From Paratinospora sagittata (lineage: Eukaryota > Streptophyta > Magnoliopsida > Ranunculales > Menispermaceae): a DNA stretch of 64,000 bases. The number at the start of each line of letters is the position of its first letter. The first letter of the stretch is position 1. Position numbers and translations under genes: made by a program. Below, one piece after another: positions 23,830-35,240 of the stretch. Under the pieces are notes generated by a model, which saw only the letters and a program-made list of their open reading frames with translations, had not been told where the DNA came from and did not search any database. The stretch spans positions 22,400,201 to 22,464,200 of the forward strand of contig CM069589.1 in assembly GCA_035771175.1 (NCBI GenBank), read 5' to 3'.

Positions 23830-24105
23830 TTAATTGTGACTTTCTTGCCTACTACCGCTCCTTCGAGATCTACTACTACGTACAGAACGACTATTAACAG
23901 AAGGTTGAGAGTTTGCACGCTCTGCGTCGGAGTTTTGCAAGCGGGTTAATATATTATTGTGGCTCTCTCTCAGTTCAGCAATAGTGGATGCCATTTCATC
24001 TAATCGTTCAAGTTGGTTAGTAGGTTTTCCCATTGGTGGTTGATGGGTCGTTTGTCCCGTAGGTGAAGGGTAGGCCATAGACATTGAGGGAAAGTATTGG
24101 TTCAT
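23830..24105 (-). pseudogene. F2-a extra ORF, C-terminal fragment
   Basis: About 92 codons, equivalent to the last part of the 526-codon ORF of the F2 family. They include SMAYPSPTGQTTHQPPMGKP, the helix ERLDEMASTIAELRESHNNI and the Ser/Arg tail ending SRSRRSGSRQESHN. The 5' part is missing because the satellite resumes at about 24106. Confidence 0.85.
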
Positions 24106-27100
24106 CAAGGCCTATAGGGAGCTATTGCCCATTTTACTAAAAATGGAAAGATCACGGCAACAACTTTATAGCGAGTTATCAAAGGGGATAACGCACTATA
24201 GACAATTTTCCAGAAAAACAAATCTTTTATTATAGAACCCTATCAGTGTTGGTTGATAGTGCGCTAGTGCCTTCTGGAAAGTTTTGGCAAATTGCTGGAT
24301 AGCCTTATTTTTGAAAAACTAAAGAACCATTCCACTAACTCAAAACATATTGATATAAGATTAAAAACTTTTAAATAATTCAAAACTCATTGAAATTAGG
24401 ATTAAAACCTTTCGAAAAACATTTTTTTCAAATTGAAATACTATATCGAAGTGATTTTGAAGACTTTGAAATTTTCAAAGCTTTAGTGCTCAGATTGATC
24501 GAGAAGTTACCCTAAACACCAAAGATAAAACTAATGCATTAGACATGAGATAGGTCTTCATTCTTCGAGCTTGATCTTTGTAGACTTCGATAGCTATTGT
24601 TTGATGTGTTGTTGATGATTAGTTGTAGTATCTCTTAGAAAAAAAATATATAGGTGATGTGTTCTTGTTTGATGTGTTCTCTTACCAAGAACACTTCATA
24701 TACTTACAGTTTAAAACAATAGATAGCCTCTGGAAATCTCAGCACAAAAGGGATAAAAGGAAGAACTTGCGAAATAATGAGGTTATCTGCGAGACAGTTT
24801 GCAATTTTGATTCAGTTCGAAGGTTGTTTGGGCAAATGCAAGAATCACGACTTTCTTCTATTTAAACACTCTTTGGAAAGCTCAGTCTCACTTGCAAAAA
24901 TCGTGTGTGTTCTATCCTTGAAAATCAGAGAATGAGGGTTTTATAAAATTAGCAGTTGCAGGTTAGAGAGCAAGAGAGTACAAAATGATTTGAATTCAAA
25001 ACCGTGTTTAATCTAAAGTTGTTTTGGGTGTGCGCGACAATGGGAATAATCAAGGTGTTAGTAGAGAATATTTCAATTAAGATAACCTAGCAAAACTGTG
25101 TAAAGAATAGAAAAATCGAGCAAGCAAAAGTGCCAACATTTTTCTCGTTGGAAATATCAGATTGTTGTCTCAGACGGGGATAGCGCGCTATTGGCTATTA
25201 AATCATGTTCTCTTTTGACAGATAGCAGGCTATAGCAGGCCGATATATACAAATACGAGAGCTCGAGTTTTTAATACTTTCCGATAGCGTGTTATCAAGG
25301 CCTATAGCGCGCTATTGCCCATTTTACTAAAAATGAAAAGATCACGGCAACAACTTTATAGCGTGTTATCAAAGGGGATAACGCGCTATAGACAATTTTT
25401 CAGAAAAACAAATGTTTTATTATAGAACCCTATCAGCGTGCTATCAACACTGATAGTGCGCTAGTGCCTTCTGGAAAGTTTGGGCAAATTGCTGGATAGC
25501 CTTATTTTTGGAAAACTAAAGAACCATTCCATTAACTCAAAACATTTTGATATAAGATTAAAAACTTTTAAATAATTCAAAACTCATTGAAATTATGATT
25601 AAAACCTTTCGGAGAACATTTTTTTCAAAATGAAATACTATATCGAAGTGATTTGGAAGACTTTGCAATTTTCAGAGTTTTAGTGCTCAGATTGATCGAG
25701 AAGTTACCCTACACACCAATGCTAAAACTAATGCATTAGACATGAGATATGACTTCGTTCTTCGAGATTGATCTTTGTAGACTTCGATTGCTATTGTTTG
25801 ATGTGTTGTTGATGATTAGTTGCAGTAGCTCTTAGAAAAAAGAAATATATGTGATGTGTTCTTCTTTGATGTGTTCTCTTACCAAGAACACTTCATATAC
25901 CTACAGTTTAAAACAATAGATAGCCTCTGGAAATCTCAGCACAAAAGGTATAAAATGAAGAACTTGCGAAATAATGAGGTTATCTGCAAAACAGTTTGCA
26001 ATTTTCATTCAGTTTGAAGGTTGTTTTGGCAAATGCAAGAATCACGACTTTCTTCTATTTAAACACTCTTTGGAAAGCTCGGTCTAACTTGCAAAAATCG
26101 TGTGTGTTCTATCTTTGAAAATCAGAGAATGAGGGTTTTATAAAATTAGCAGTTGCAGGTTAAAGAGCAAGAGAGTACAAAATGATTTGAATTCAAAACC
26201 TTGTTTAATCTAAAGTTGTTTTTGGCGTGCGCGACAATGGGAATAATCAAGGTGTTAGTAGAGAATATTTCAATTAAGATAACCTAGCAGAACTGTGTAA
26301 AGAATAGAAAAATCGAGCAAGCAGAAGTGCCAACATTTTTCTCGTTGGAAATATCAGATTGTTGTCTCAGACGGGGATAGCGCGCTATTGGCTATTAAAT
26401 CATGTTCTCTTTTGACAGATAACAGGGTATAGCAGGTCGATATATACAAATACGAGAGCTCGAGTTTTTAATACTTTCCGATAGTGTGTTATCAAGGCCT
26501 ATAGCGCGCTATTGCCCATTTTACTAAAAATGGAAAGATCACGGCAACAACTTTATAGCGTGTTATCAAAGGGGATCACGCGCTATAGACAATTTTCCAG
26601 AAAAACAAATGTTTTATTATAGAACCCTATCAGCGTGCTATCAACATAGTGCGCTAGTGCCTTCTGGAAAGTTTGGGCAAATTGCTGGATAGCCTTATTT
26701 TTGGAAAACTAAAGAACCATTCCATTAACTCAAAACATTTTTATATAAGATTAAAAACTTTTAAATAATTCAAAACTCATTGAAATTATGATTAAAACCT
26801 TTCGGAGAACATTTTTTTTCAAAATGAAATACTATATCGAAGTGATTTGGAAGACTTTGCAATTTTCAGAGTTTTAGTGCTCAGATTGATCGAGAAGTTA
26901 CCCTACACACCAATGCTAAAACTAATGCATTAGACATGAGATATGACTTCGTTCTTCGAGCTTGATCTTTGTAGACTTCGATTGCTATTGTTTGATGTGT
27001 TGTTGATGATTAGTAGTAGTAGCTCTTAGAAAAAAGAAATATATGTGATGTGTTATTCTTTGATGTGTTCTCTTACCAAGAACACTTCATATACTTATAG

Positions 27101-30100
27101 TTTAAAACAATAGATAGCCTCTGGAAATCTCAGCACAAAAGGTATAAAATGAAGAACTTGCGAAATAATGAGGTTATCTGCAAAACAGTTTGCAATTTTC
27201 ATTCAGATTGAAGGTTGTTTTGGCAAATGCAAGAATCACGACTTTCTTCTATTTAAACACTCTTTGGAAAGCTCGGTCTAACTTGCAAAAATCGTGTGTG
27301 TTCTATCTTTGAAAATCAGAGAATGAAGGTTTTATAAAATTAGCAGTTGCAGGTTAAAGAGCAAGAGAGTACAAAATGATTTAAATTCAAAACCTTGTTT
27401 AATCTAAAGTTGTTTTGGGCGTGCGAGACAATGGGAATAATCAAGCTGTTAGTAGAGAATATTTTAATTAAGATAACCTAGCAAAACTGTGTAAGGAATA
27501 GAAAAATCGAGCAAGCAGAAGTGCCCACATTTTTCATGTTAGAAATATCATATTTTTGTCTGAGACGTGGATAGTGCGCTATTGGGTATTTTATCATTAT
27601 TGACAGATAGAAGGCTATAGCAGGCCGATATGTACAAACCCGAGAGCTCGAGTTTTTTATACTTTCCGATAGCGTGTTACCAAGGCCTATAGCTCGTTGT
27701 TGCCCATTTTACTAAAAATGGAAAGATCACGGCAACAACTTTATAGCGAGTTATCAAAGGGGATAACGCGCTATAGACAATTTTCCAGAAAAACAAATGT
27801 TTTATTATAGAACCCTATAAGGGTTGATTGATAGTGCGCTAGTGCCTTCAGGAAAGTTTTGGCAAATTCCTGGATAACCTTATTTTTGAAAAACTAAAGA
27901 ACCATTCCATTAACTCAAAACATATTGATATAAGATTAAAAACTTTTAAATAATTCAAAACTCATTGAAATTAGGATTAAAACCTTTCGGAAAACATTTT
28001 TTTCAAATTGAAATACTATATCGAAGTGATTTTGAAGACTTTGCAATTTTTAGAGTTTTAGTGCTCAGATTGATCGAGAAGTTACCCTACACACCAAAGA
28101 TAAAACTAATGCATTAGACATGAGATAGGTCTTCGTTCTTCGAGCTTGATCTTTGTAGACTTCGATAGCTATTGTTTGATGTGTTGTTGATGATTAGTTG
28201 TAGTAGCTCTTAGAAAAAAGAAATATAGGTGATGTGTTCTTGTTTGATGTGTTCTCTTACAAAGAACACTTCATATACTTATAGTTGATAGCCTCTGGAA
28301 ATCTCAGCACAAAAGGGATAAAACGAAGAACTTGCGAAATAATGAGGTTATCTGCAAAACAGTTTGCAATTTTGATTCAGTTCGAAGGTTGTTTGGGCAA
28401 ATGCAAGAATCACGACTTTCTTCTATTTAAACACACTTTGGAAAGCTCAGTCTAACTTGCAAAAATCGTGTGTGTTCTATATTTGAAAATCAGAGAATGA
28501 GGGTTTTATAGAATTAGCAGTTGCAGGTTAAAGAACAAGAGAGTACTAAATGATTTAAATTCAAAACCTTGTTTAATCTAAAGTTGTTTTGGGCGTGCGA
28601 GACAATGGAACAATCGAAGTGTTAGTGGGGGATATTTCAATTAAGATAACCTAGCAAAACTGTGTAAGGAATAGAAAAATCGAGCAAGCAGAAGTGCCTA
28701 CATTTTTCTCGTTAGAAATATCAGATTTTTGTCTTAGACGTGGATAGCGCGCTATTGGGTATTTTATCATGTTCTCTTTTGACAGATAGCAAGCTATAGC
28801 AGGCCGATATATAAAAACCCGAGAGCTCGAGTTTATCAGAGTTTCCGATAGCGTGTTATCAAGGCCTATAGCGCACTATTGCCCATTTTACTAGAAATGG
28901 AAAGATCACGGCAACAACTTTATAGCGAGTTATCAAAGGGGAGAACGCGTTATAGACAATTTTCCAGAAAAACAAATATTTTATTGTAGAACCCTATCAG
29001 CGTGCTTTCAACACTGATAGAGCGCAAGTGCCTTCTGGAAAGTTTTGGCAAATTGCTGGATAGCCTTATTTTTGAAAAACTAAAGAACCATTCCATTAAG
29101 TCAAAACATATTGATATAAGATTAAAAACTTTTAAATAATTCAAAACTCATTGAAATTATGATTAATACCTTTCGGAAAAACATTCTTTTTCAAAATGAA
29201 ATACTATATCGAAGTGATTTTGAAGACTTTGCAATTTTCAGAGTTTTAGTACTCAGATTGACCGAGAAGTTACCCTACACACCAAAGATAAAACTAATGC
29301 ATTAGACATGAGATATGTCTTCGTTCTTCGAGCTTGATCTTTGTAGACTTCGATAGCTATTGTTTGATGTGTTGTTGATGATTAGTTGTAGTAGCTCTTA
29401 GAAAAAAAAAATATAGGTGATGTGTTCTTTTTTGAAGTTTTCTCTTACCAAGAACACTTCATATACTTACAGTTTAAAACAATAGATAGCCTCTGGAAAT
29501 CTCAACACAAAAGGGATAAAATGAAGAACTTGCGAAATAATGAGGTTATCTGCAAGACAATTTGCAATTTTGATTCAGTTCGAAGTTTGTTTGGGCAAAT
29601 GCAAGAATCACGACTTCTATTTAAACACTTTTTGGAAAGCTCAGTCGAACTTGCAAAAATCGTGGGTGTTCTATCTTTGAAAATCAGAGAATGAGGGTTT
29701 TATAAAATTAGCAGTTGCAGGTTAAAGAGCAAGAGAGTACAAAAGGATTTGAATTCAAACCCTTGTTTAATTTAAAGTTGTTTTGGGCGTGCGAGACAAT
29801 GGGAACAATCAAGGTGTTAGTAGGGGATATTTCAATTAAGATAACCTAGCAAAACTGTGTAAGGAATAGAAAAATCGAGCAAGCAGAAGTGCCCACATTT
29901 TTCTCGTTAGAAATATCAGATTTTTGTCTCAGACGTGGAAAGCGCGCTATTGGGTATTTTATCATGTTCTTTATTGACAGATAGCAGGCTGTAGTAGGCC
30001 GATATATACAAACCCGAGAGCTAGAGTTTTTTAGACTTTTCGATAGCGTGTTATCATGGCCTATAGCGCGCTATTGCCCATTTTACTAAAAATGGAAAGA

Positions 30101-30722
30101 TCACGGTAACAAATTTACAGCGAGTTATCAAAGGGGATAACGCGCTATAGACAATTTTTCAGAAAAACAAATGTTTTATTAAAGAACCCTCTTAGCGTGC
30201 TATCAGCACTGATAGTCCGCAAGTGCCTTCTGGAAAGTTTTGGCAAATTGTTGGATAGCCTTATTTTTGAAAAACTAAAGAACCATTCCATTAAGTCAAG
30301 ACATATTGATGTAAAATTAAAAACTTTTAAATAATTCAAAACTCATTGAAATTATGATTAAAATCTTTCGAAAAACATTTTTTTCAAAATGAAATACTAT
30401 ACCGAAGTGATTTTGAAGACTTTGCAATTTTAAGAGTTATAGTGCTGAGATTGATCGAGAAGTTACTCTACACACCAAAGAAAAGACTAATGCATTAGAC
30501 ATGAGATATGTCTTCGTTCTTCGAGCTTGATCTTTGCAGACTTCGATAGCTATTGTTTGATGAGTTGTTGATGATTAGTTGTAGTAGCTCCTAGAAAAAA
30601 AAAATATAGGTGATGTGTTCTTGTTTGATGTGTTCTCTTACCAAGAACACTTCATATACTTATAGTTTAAAACAATAGATAGCCTCTGGAAATCTCAGCA
30701 CAAAAGGGAGAAAATGAAGAAC
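24106..30722 (+). repeat. Satellite block II: about 5.5 tandem units
   Basis: Phase marks at 24760, 25957, 27151, 28325, 29523 and 30716 give spacings of 1197, 1194, 1174, 1198 and 1193. The 1174 unit lacks about 10 bp before GATAGCCTCTGG and has a shortened CTATC...GATAG hairpin. Two neighbouring units (24.8-27.1 kb) share private changes such as GGCTATTAAATCATG, so exchange has been local. The block ends just after a phase mark, where GAAGAAC overlaps the F2-b minisatellite. Confidence 0.95.
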
Positions 30723-31572
30723 GTTCTGGCATGGGCCTGTACGTTCTGGCATGCGCCTGAACGTTCTGGCATGACTTGCGCCTGAACGTTCTGTCATGCG
30801 CCTGAACGTTCTGGCATGCGCCTGAACATTTGGGCATGCATTGCGCCTGAACGTTCTGGCATGCGCCTGAACGTTCTGGCATGCGCCTGAACGTTCTGTC
30901 ATGCGCCTAAACGTTCTGGCATGCGCATGAACATTTGGACATGCATTGCGCCTGAACGTTCTGGCATGCGCCTGAAAGTTCTGTCATGCGCCTGAACGTT
31001 CTGTCATGCGCCAGAGCGTTCTGGCATGCGCCTGAGCGTTCTGTCATGCGCCTGAACGTTCTGGCATGCGCCTGAACATTTGGGCATGCATTGCGCCTGA
31101 ACGTTCTGGCATGCGCCTGAACGTTCTGTCATGCGCCTGAACGTTCTGTCATGCGCCTGAACGTTCTGTCTTGCGCCTGAACGTTCTGGCATGCGCCTGA
31201 ACGTTCTGTCATGCGCCTGAACGTTCTGGCATGCGCCTGAACGTTCTATCATGGGGCTGAACGTTCTGGCATGCGCCTGAACGTTCTGGCATGCGCCTGA
31301 ACGTTATGGCATGCGCCTGAACAATTGGGCATGCATTGCGCCTGAACGTTCCGGCATGCGCCTGAACGTTCTGTCATGCTCTTGAACGTTCTGTCATGCG
31401 CCTGAACGTTCTGTCATGCGCCTGAATGTTCTGTCATGCGCCTGAGCGTTCTGTCATGCGCCTGAACGTTCTGTCATGCGCCTGAACGTTCTAGCATGCG
31501 CCTGAACGTTCTGTCATGCGCCTGAACGTTCTGTCATGCGCCTGAACGTTCTGACATGCGTCTGAACGTTCG
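30720..31572 (-). repeat. 20-bp minisatellite, roughly 40 units (F2-b 3' LTR)
   Basis: The unit on the plus strand is about GCCTGAACGTTCTGGCATGC. Each unit holds two palindromes, GAACGTTC and GCATGC. Common variants change GGCATG to GTCATG. A longer 26-bp variant containing GGGCATGCATTGCG recurs at about 30835, 30945, 31083 and 31330. It is open in all frames, so ORF callers see repeated Arg/Cys/Gln-rich proteins. These are artefacts. Confidence 0.95.
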
Positions 31573-31626
31573 AGCGTTGCCAAAATAGTAATTTTTTTTT
31601 TTTTTTGTGAAATACAGGGTATTACA
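30723..31626 (-). repeat. Truncated 3' LTR of F2-b (U3 with expanded minisatellite)
   Basis: On the minus strand it starts TGTAATACCCTGTATTTCAC at 31626, directly beside the PPT, and then is almost wholly minisatellite. The TATA region, R and U5 are gone. Compared with the complete 1.95 kb LTR at the other end, about half is missing, but its minisatellite is longer. Confidence 0.9.
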
Positions 31627-31640
31627 CTCTACCCCCCTTA
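31627..31640 (-). other. Polypurine tract of F2-b
   Basis: The minus strand reads TTAAGGGGGGTAGAG immediately before LTR start TGTAATACC. It marks the 3' LTR boundary and primes plus-strand synthesis. Confidence 0.85.
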
Positions 31641-31865
31641 AAGGGATTTCGCCCTCGAAATCAAGTCAAGTAGTGATGAGGGTTATCGGCTTGAGAAGTA
31701 GCCACAGGTGGATAAGGAGGCCACTGCATGTGTGCCTCAGTATATCCATTGATATTATTTTCAGACATCTGCGTAGTTATTGAAGTGAAACAATGGATCA
31801 AGATAGGTGTAAATAATGTTTCATCTTGGGATTGATAAGTGAAAATGATACAATGTACCACATCA
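31641..31865 (-). other. 3' untranslated stretch of F2-b
   Basis: Lies between the polyprotein stop and the PPT. A 66-codon frame (31661-31861) is open but shows no family resemblance. I treat it as noncoding. Confidence 0.5.
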
Positions 31866-33240
31866 TCAGTTGGTACAAGAAAACAATTGAGGATATTTCT
31901 GTTTAATTGTTGCTTCTAGTTCCCATGTTGCTTCCTCTACGCCGTGGTTATCTCAGAGCAGTTTCACAAGTGGTATGCTACGTCGCCGTAGTTCTTGAGT
32001 TTTTTGATCTAAAATCTGAATTGCTTTCTCCTGATACATATTTCCTTCCTCAACCCGAACCTCGACTAAAGGGATGATATGCGAAGGATCAGGACGAAAC
32101 TTGCGAAGCATAGATACGTGAAAAACATCATGAACCTTAGGCATAGACGATGGAAGGGACAGACGATAAGCAAGTTTGCCAATACGTTCAATGATCTAAA
32201 ATGGACCGATGTATCGCGGGGAGAGCTTGCCTTTGATGCCAAAGCGTTTGACGCCTCTTGTGGGCTGGACTTTCTAAAAAACAAAGTCCCACTTATCAAA
32301 TTCTAGAGGTTGTCTCTGCTTGTCAGCATAGCTCTTATGTCGACTTTGTGCAACGCGAAGTCGTTCCTTTACTAGTGTGATCTTCTCAGAAGTCTCTTGA
32401 ACTAGTTCAGGGCCTAACTGCGGTCGATCTGCCATATCTAACTAGCATACCAGAGATCTGCAAGGCCGACCATAGAGAGCCTCGTATGGTGCCATAGAGA
32501 GCCTCGTTTGGTAGCTGTTGTTTTATGCAAACTCAGCTAGATGCAAATACTTTGCCCATCCATCATTAAAGTCCAAAATACAGCATCGTAACATGTCTTC
32601 TAAGATTTGGATAAGCCGCTCTGACTGCCCATCAGTCTGAGGGTGGAAGGCTGTGCTCATAGTGATCTTAGAACCCATTATATTCTGGAAGCTTTTCCAA
32701 AAGTTGGATGTGAATCGAGGGTCTCGATCAGAGACGATCGTGAGTGGTATGCCATGAAGGCGGACGATCTCTCTTTCATATAGTTCTGCAAGTTTGGCGG
32801 GGTTATCCGTGAACTTTATTGGCAAGAAGTGTGCAGACTTTGTAAGTCTGTCAATGATACCCAGATAGCATCTTGCCCTTTATTGTTTCGAGGTAAGGCC
32901 GTGACAAAATACATTACGATGTTTCCCATTTCCATTCTCCAATAGGTAACGGCTGGAGAAGTCCAGAGGGAAGTCTTCGTTCTGCCTTGACTTTCTGGCA
33001 AACGAGACATCGAGCAACGAAGTCTGCAATTTCCTTCTTCATTCCAGAAAACCAGAATTGTCGCTTGACATCCTTGTACATCTTTTCACCCCCAGGATGC
33101 ATAGCGTACCTCGAACAGTGCATCTCAGTAAGCACTTCTTTACACCCCCAGGATGCATAGCAAACGGTGCCGTCTCCAGAGACCGACCAATGAGGAAGGT
33201 CCTGGCCGCTGAGTAGAAGGTCTCGTTTCTCCATTAACAT
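31866..33240 (-). pseudogene. F2-b integrase with C-terminal chromodomain
   Basis: The zinc-binding part (about 33130-32995) has the HHCC pattern: EMHCSRYAMHPGGEKMY ... CLVCQKVKAE. The catalytic core is split by frameshifts near 32920 and 32830. The first catalytic Asp is replaced by Tyr (NIVMYFVTALP, normally MDFVT), while the second Asp (IVSDRDPRF) and the Glu (HPQTDGQSERL) are intact. Stops follow at about 32522, 32440, 32276 and 32197. After PKVHDVFHVSMLRKF comes a chromodomain, EKAIQILDQKTQELRRRSIP, then LVKLL, a stop where the family has Trp, and VEEATWELEATIKQKYPQLF, ending at about 31866. Integrase joins cDNA to host DNA, and the chromodomain of such elements can steer integration to heterochromatin. 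Two short local duplications (19 bp at 33087 and 33143, 22 bp at 32470 and 32492) add damage. Confidence 0.9.
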
Positions 33241-33297
33241 AGGGTCATTGGCTTGAGCGGCTGAAATCTTTCGAACGAGCTCAGAGTTGACTGATAA

Positions 33298-34611
33298 TTA
33301 AGAGAGTCGTGGTCTTGGTCCTTCGACGTTCAGCTGTAGGTTAAAGTTCTCCAACTCTGTAGCCAACTTCCCCATTTCGTAGTTAAGAGTAACATAAGAT
33401 TTTCTACTCAGGGCATCGGCCACAACATTAGCCTTTCCGGGATGGTACTGGAGTTGAAAGTCATAATCTTTCAATAATTCCAACCATCGTCTTTGGTGGA
33501 GGTTAAGGTCTCTCTGAGTGTATATGTACTTAAGACTCTTGTGATCCGAGAAGACCTCAAACCGTTCGCCGTATAGGTAAAGACGCCATAACTTCAGTGC
33601 AAATACGACAGCTGCAAGTTCCAAGACATGCGTTGGGTAATTACCCTCATGAATCTTCAGTTGTCTGGATGCATATGCAACCACTTGGCCTTCTTGCATT
33701 AGCACGACACCTAAGCCTTGGAGAGAGGCGTCGATGTATAATGAAAAGCCAATTGCATTTCTTGGAGTGATAAGTACAGGTGCTGTCGTGAGGCGTTTCT
33801 TCAATTCCTGAAATGATGCTTCATAGGCCGGATTCCAGATAAATCGCACGTCTTTTCGAGTGAGCTTGGTCATAGGTTCAGCAATCTTTGAGAAGTCCTT
33901 GATGAAGCGTCTGTAATAGCCAGCCAAACCAAGAAAACTGCTAATCTGAGTAACAGTGGTAGGCTGCTTCCAGTTTAAAACTGCTTCAACCTTAGAAGGA
34001 TCTACCTCAATGCCATTGCCTGAAACCACATGGCCTAGGAATTGAACTATCTTTGCCCAAAATTCGCACTTACTCAACTTTGCATACAGTTGGTGGCTTC
34101 TCAAGGTTTGGAGGACTATCTTCAAATGTATTTTATGGTCTTCCTCGGTTGAGGAATATATCAAGATGTCGTCCACAAAAACCACCACAAATCGGTCTAA
34201 GTATAACCTGAATATGCAATTCATCAAATCCATGAATGCAACAGGTGCATTTGTTAGACCGAACGGCATAACTAAGAACTCGTAATGACCGTACCGAGTT
34301 CTGAACGCCGTCTTGGTGATGTCTGACTCTCGGATCAGGAGTTGGTGATAACCGGACCGTAAATCAATCTTAGAGAAGTATTTGGCATCTCTAAGTTGGT
34401 CGAACAAGTCATCGATCCTGGGCAACGGATATCTGTTCTTGATGGTGACGTTATTCAACTTGCGATAATCGTTGCAAAGTCGTAACGAACCATCCTTTTT
34501 GCGAACAAACAAAACTGGAGCGCCCCAGGGTGATGAACTCTTTCGGATGAAGCCATTACTCTCTAATTCCTTAAGTTGTTTGTCTAATTCGACCAGTTCG
34601 ACATTTGACAT
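33298..34611 (-). pseudogene. F2-b reverse transcriptase and RNase H
   Basis: 437 codons from [20 protein letters not shown] to an in-frame TAA that separates it from integrase. RT motifs: [67 protein letters not shown] and the catalytic FVDDILIY at about residues 145-152, then [11 protein letters not shown]. RNase H has all four acids: D in [11 protein letters not shown] in [16 protein letters not shown] in FSDHKSL and D in [10 protein letters not shown]. The domain looks enzymatically complete and is the best-preserved pol segment in the window. One residue, N in LCNDYRKL, replaces the usual Ile. It is part of the single-frame gag-pol, so it has no start of its own. Confidence 0.93.
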
Positions 34612-35240
34612 TCTGTATGGTGGAATGGAGATAGGCCCTGTCCCTAGTATGAGGTTGATCTCAAAATTGAATTCCCTAACTGGAGGTAGACCAGGAAGGT
34701 CATTAAGAAAAACCGTTGGGAATTCAGATATGACTGGAACATCATGTACTTCGAGAGGGTATAGTGCTGGTGAGTTGGTTTCATTGTGAAGGGATAGAGC
34801 TCGAAGTTATGCCTTGAGAACGGCAACTGTTGATTTGTGTATTCATTGCCTCGTTCCCTAAAGCTTGACCAACTCTCCTGTAGGCAAGGTGAACTGAACT
34901 TGCTTCTTCATACATTCGATCTTTGCATCCAATGGTGTTAACCTGTCCATGCCAATGATGATGTCGAAGTCGTCAAAATCCATCACAAACAAATTGGCAT
35001 ATATGATATGTTCTGACATTCGAAGCTCACATCGAGAACACTGCAAGTTGACGTCAGCACCAGATCCGAACGGTGATGTGACATAGAGTGTGATGTTTGT
35101 GGGTTCAGGATGCAGGCCTAAATGTCTTACCAATGCTGATGATATAAAAGAATGCGTAGCACCTGAATCAAACAAAACATGCACCATTGTATTGAACAAA
35201 GGAAAGGTACCTTCGACGACATTGTTGTCTGGTAGGGGAT
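34612..35240 (-). pseudogene. F2-b aspartic protease and PR-RT linker
   Basis: The protease is open over 35199-34858 with an intact active site (VLFDSGATHSFISSALVRHL) and the IIIGMDRLTPLDAKIEC strand, where the common GMDWL Trp is Arg. A stop follows LPTGELVKL at about 34857, and two more interrupt the linker that leads to [16 protein letters not shown] and the RT start. It is in the same frame as gag and RT. Confidence 0.88.

Larger units (their letters stand above)
20257..24105 (-). mobile_element. F2-a: chimeric fragment of the F2 chromovirus
   Basis: This insertion in the satellite joins two pieces of the F2 family in opposite orientation. A plus-oriented scrap of LTR U3 (20257-20440) is followed by a minus-oriented internal region running from the C-terminal part of the extra ORF (24105) through spacer, gag and protease to RT (20441). 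There are no native termini and no target duplication. The flanking satellite phases overlap: the left flank ends about 788 bases after the phase mark and the right flank resumes at about 542, so roughly 246 bp of unit is present on both sides. This is a recombination product rather than a clean insertion. Confidence 0.88.

Noticed and set aside
24659..24865. A 68-codon frame (FLFDVF...) recurring in at least nine satellite units (also at 10644, 13355, 14554, 15750, 18138, 19367, 29422, 46573)
   Set aside because: It starts with GTG rather than ATG, is broken in most units, and differences between units are mostly amino-acid changing. It follows from satellite similarity, not selection on a protein.
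30667..31252. Repeated Arg/Cys/Gln-rich ORFs in the minisatellites (also at 39043-39852, 49508-49821, 58508-59020, 59333-59527)
   Set aside because: The 20-bp unit has no stop in any frame, so three units always give a 20-residue repeat. These are by-products of the DNA repeat.
30720..31572. CRISPR-like array
   Set aside because: The units are contiguous with no unique spacers, no cas genes are present, and the surrounding DNA is a plant retrotransposon.
31661..31861. A 66-codon ORF after the F2-b chromodomain as an extra 3' gene
   Set aside because: It lies between the polyprotein stop and the PPT, shows no motif, and cannot be compared with another copy here because F2-a and F2-c lack this region.
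34472..34789. Plus-strand ORFs opposite F2 gag-pol (also 35242-35733, 20977-21366, 21454-21750, 22752-23096)
   Set aside because: These are antisense shadows of the well-supported minus-strand polyprotein.
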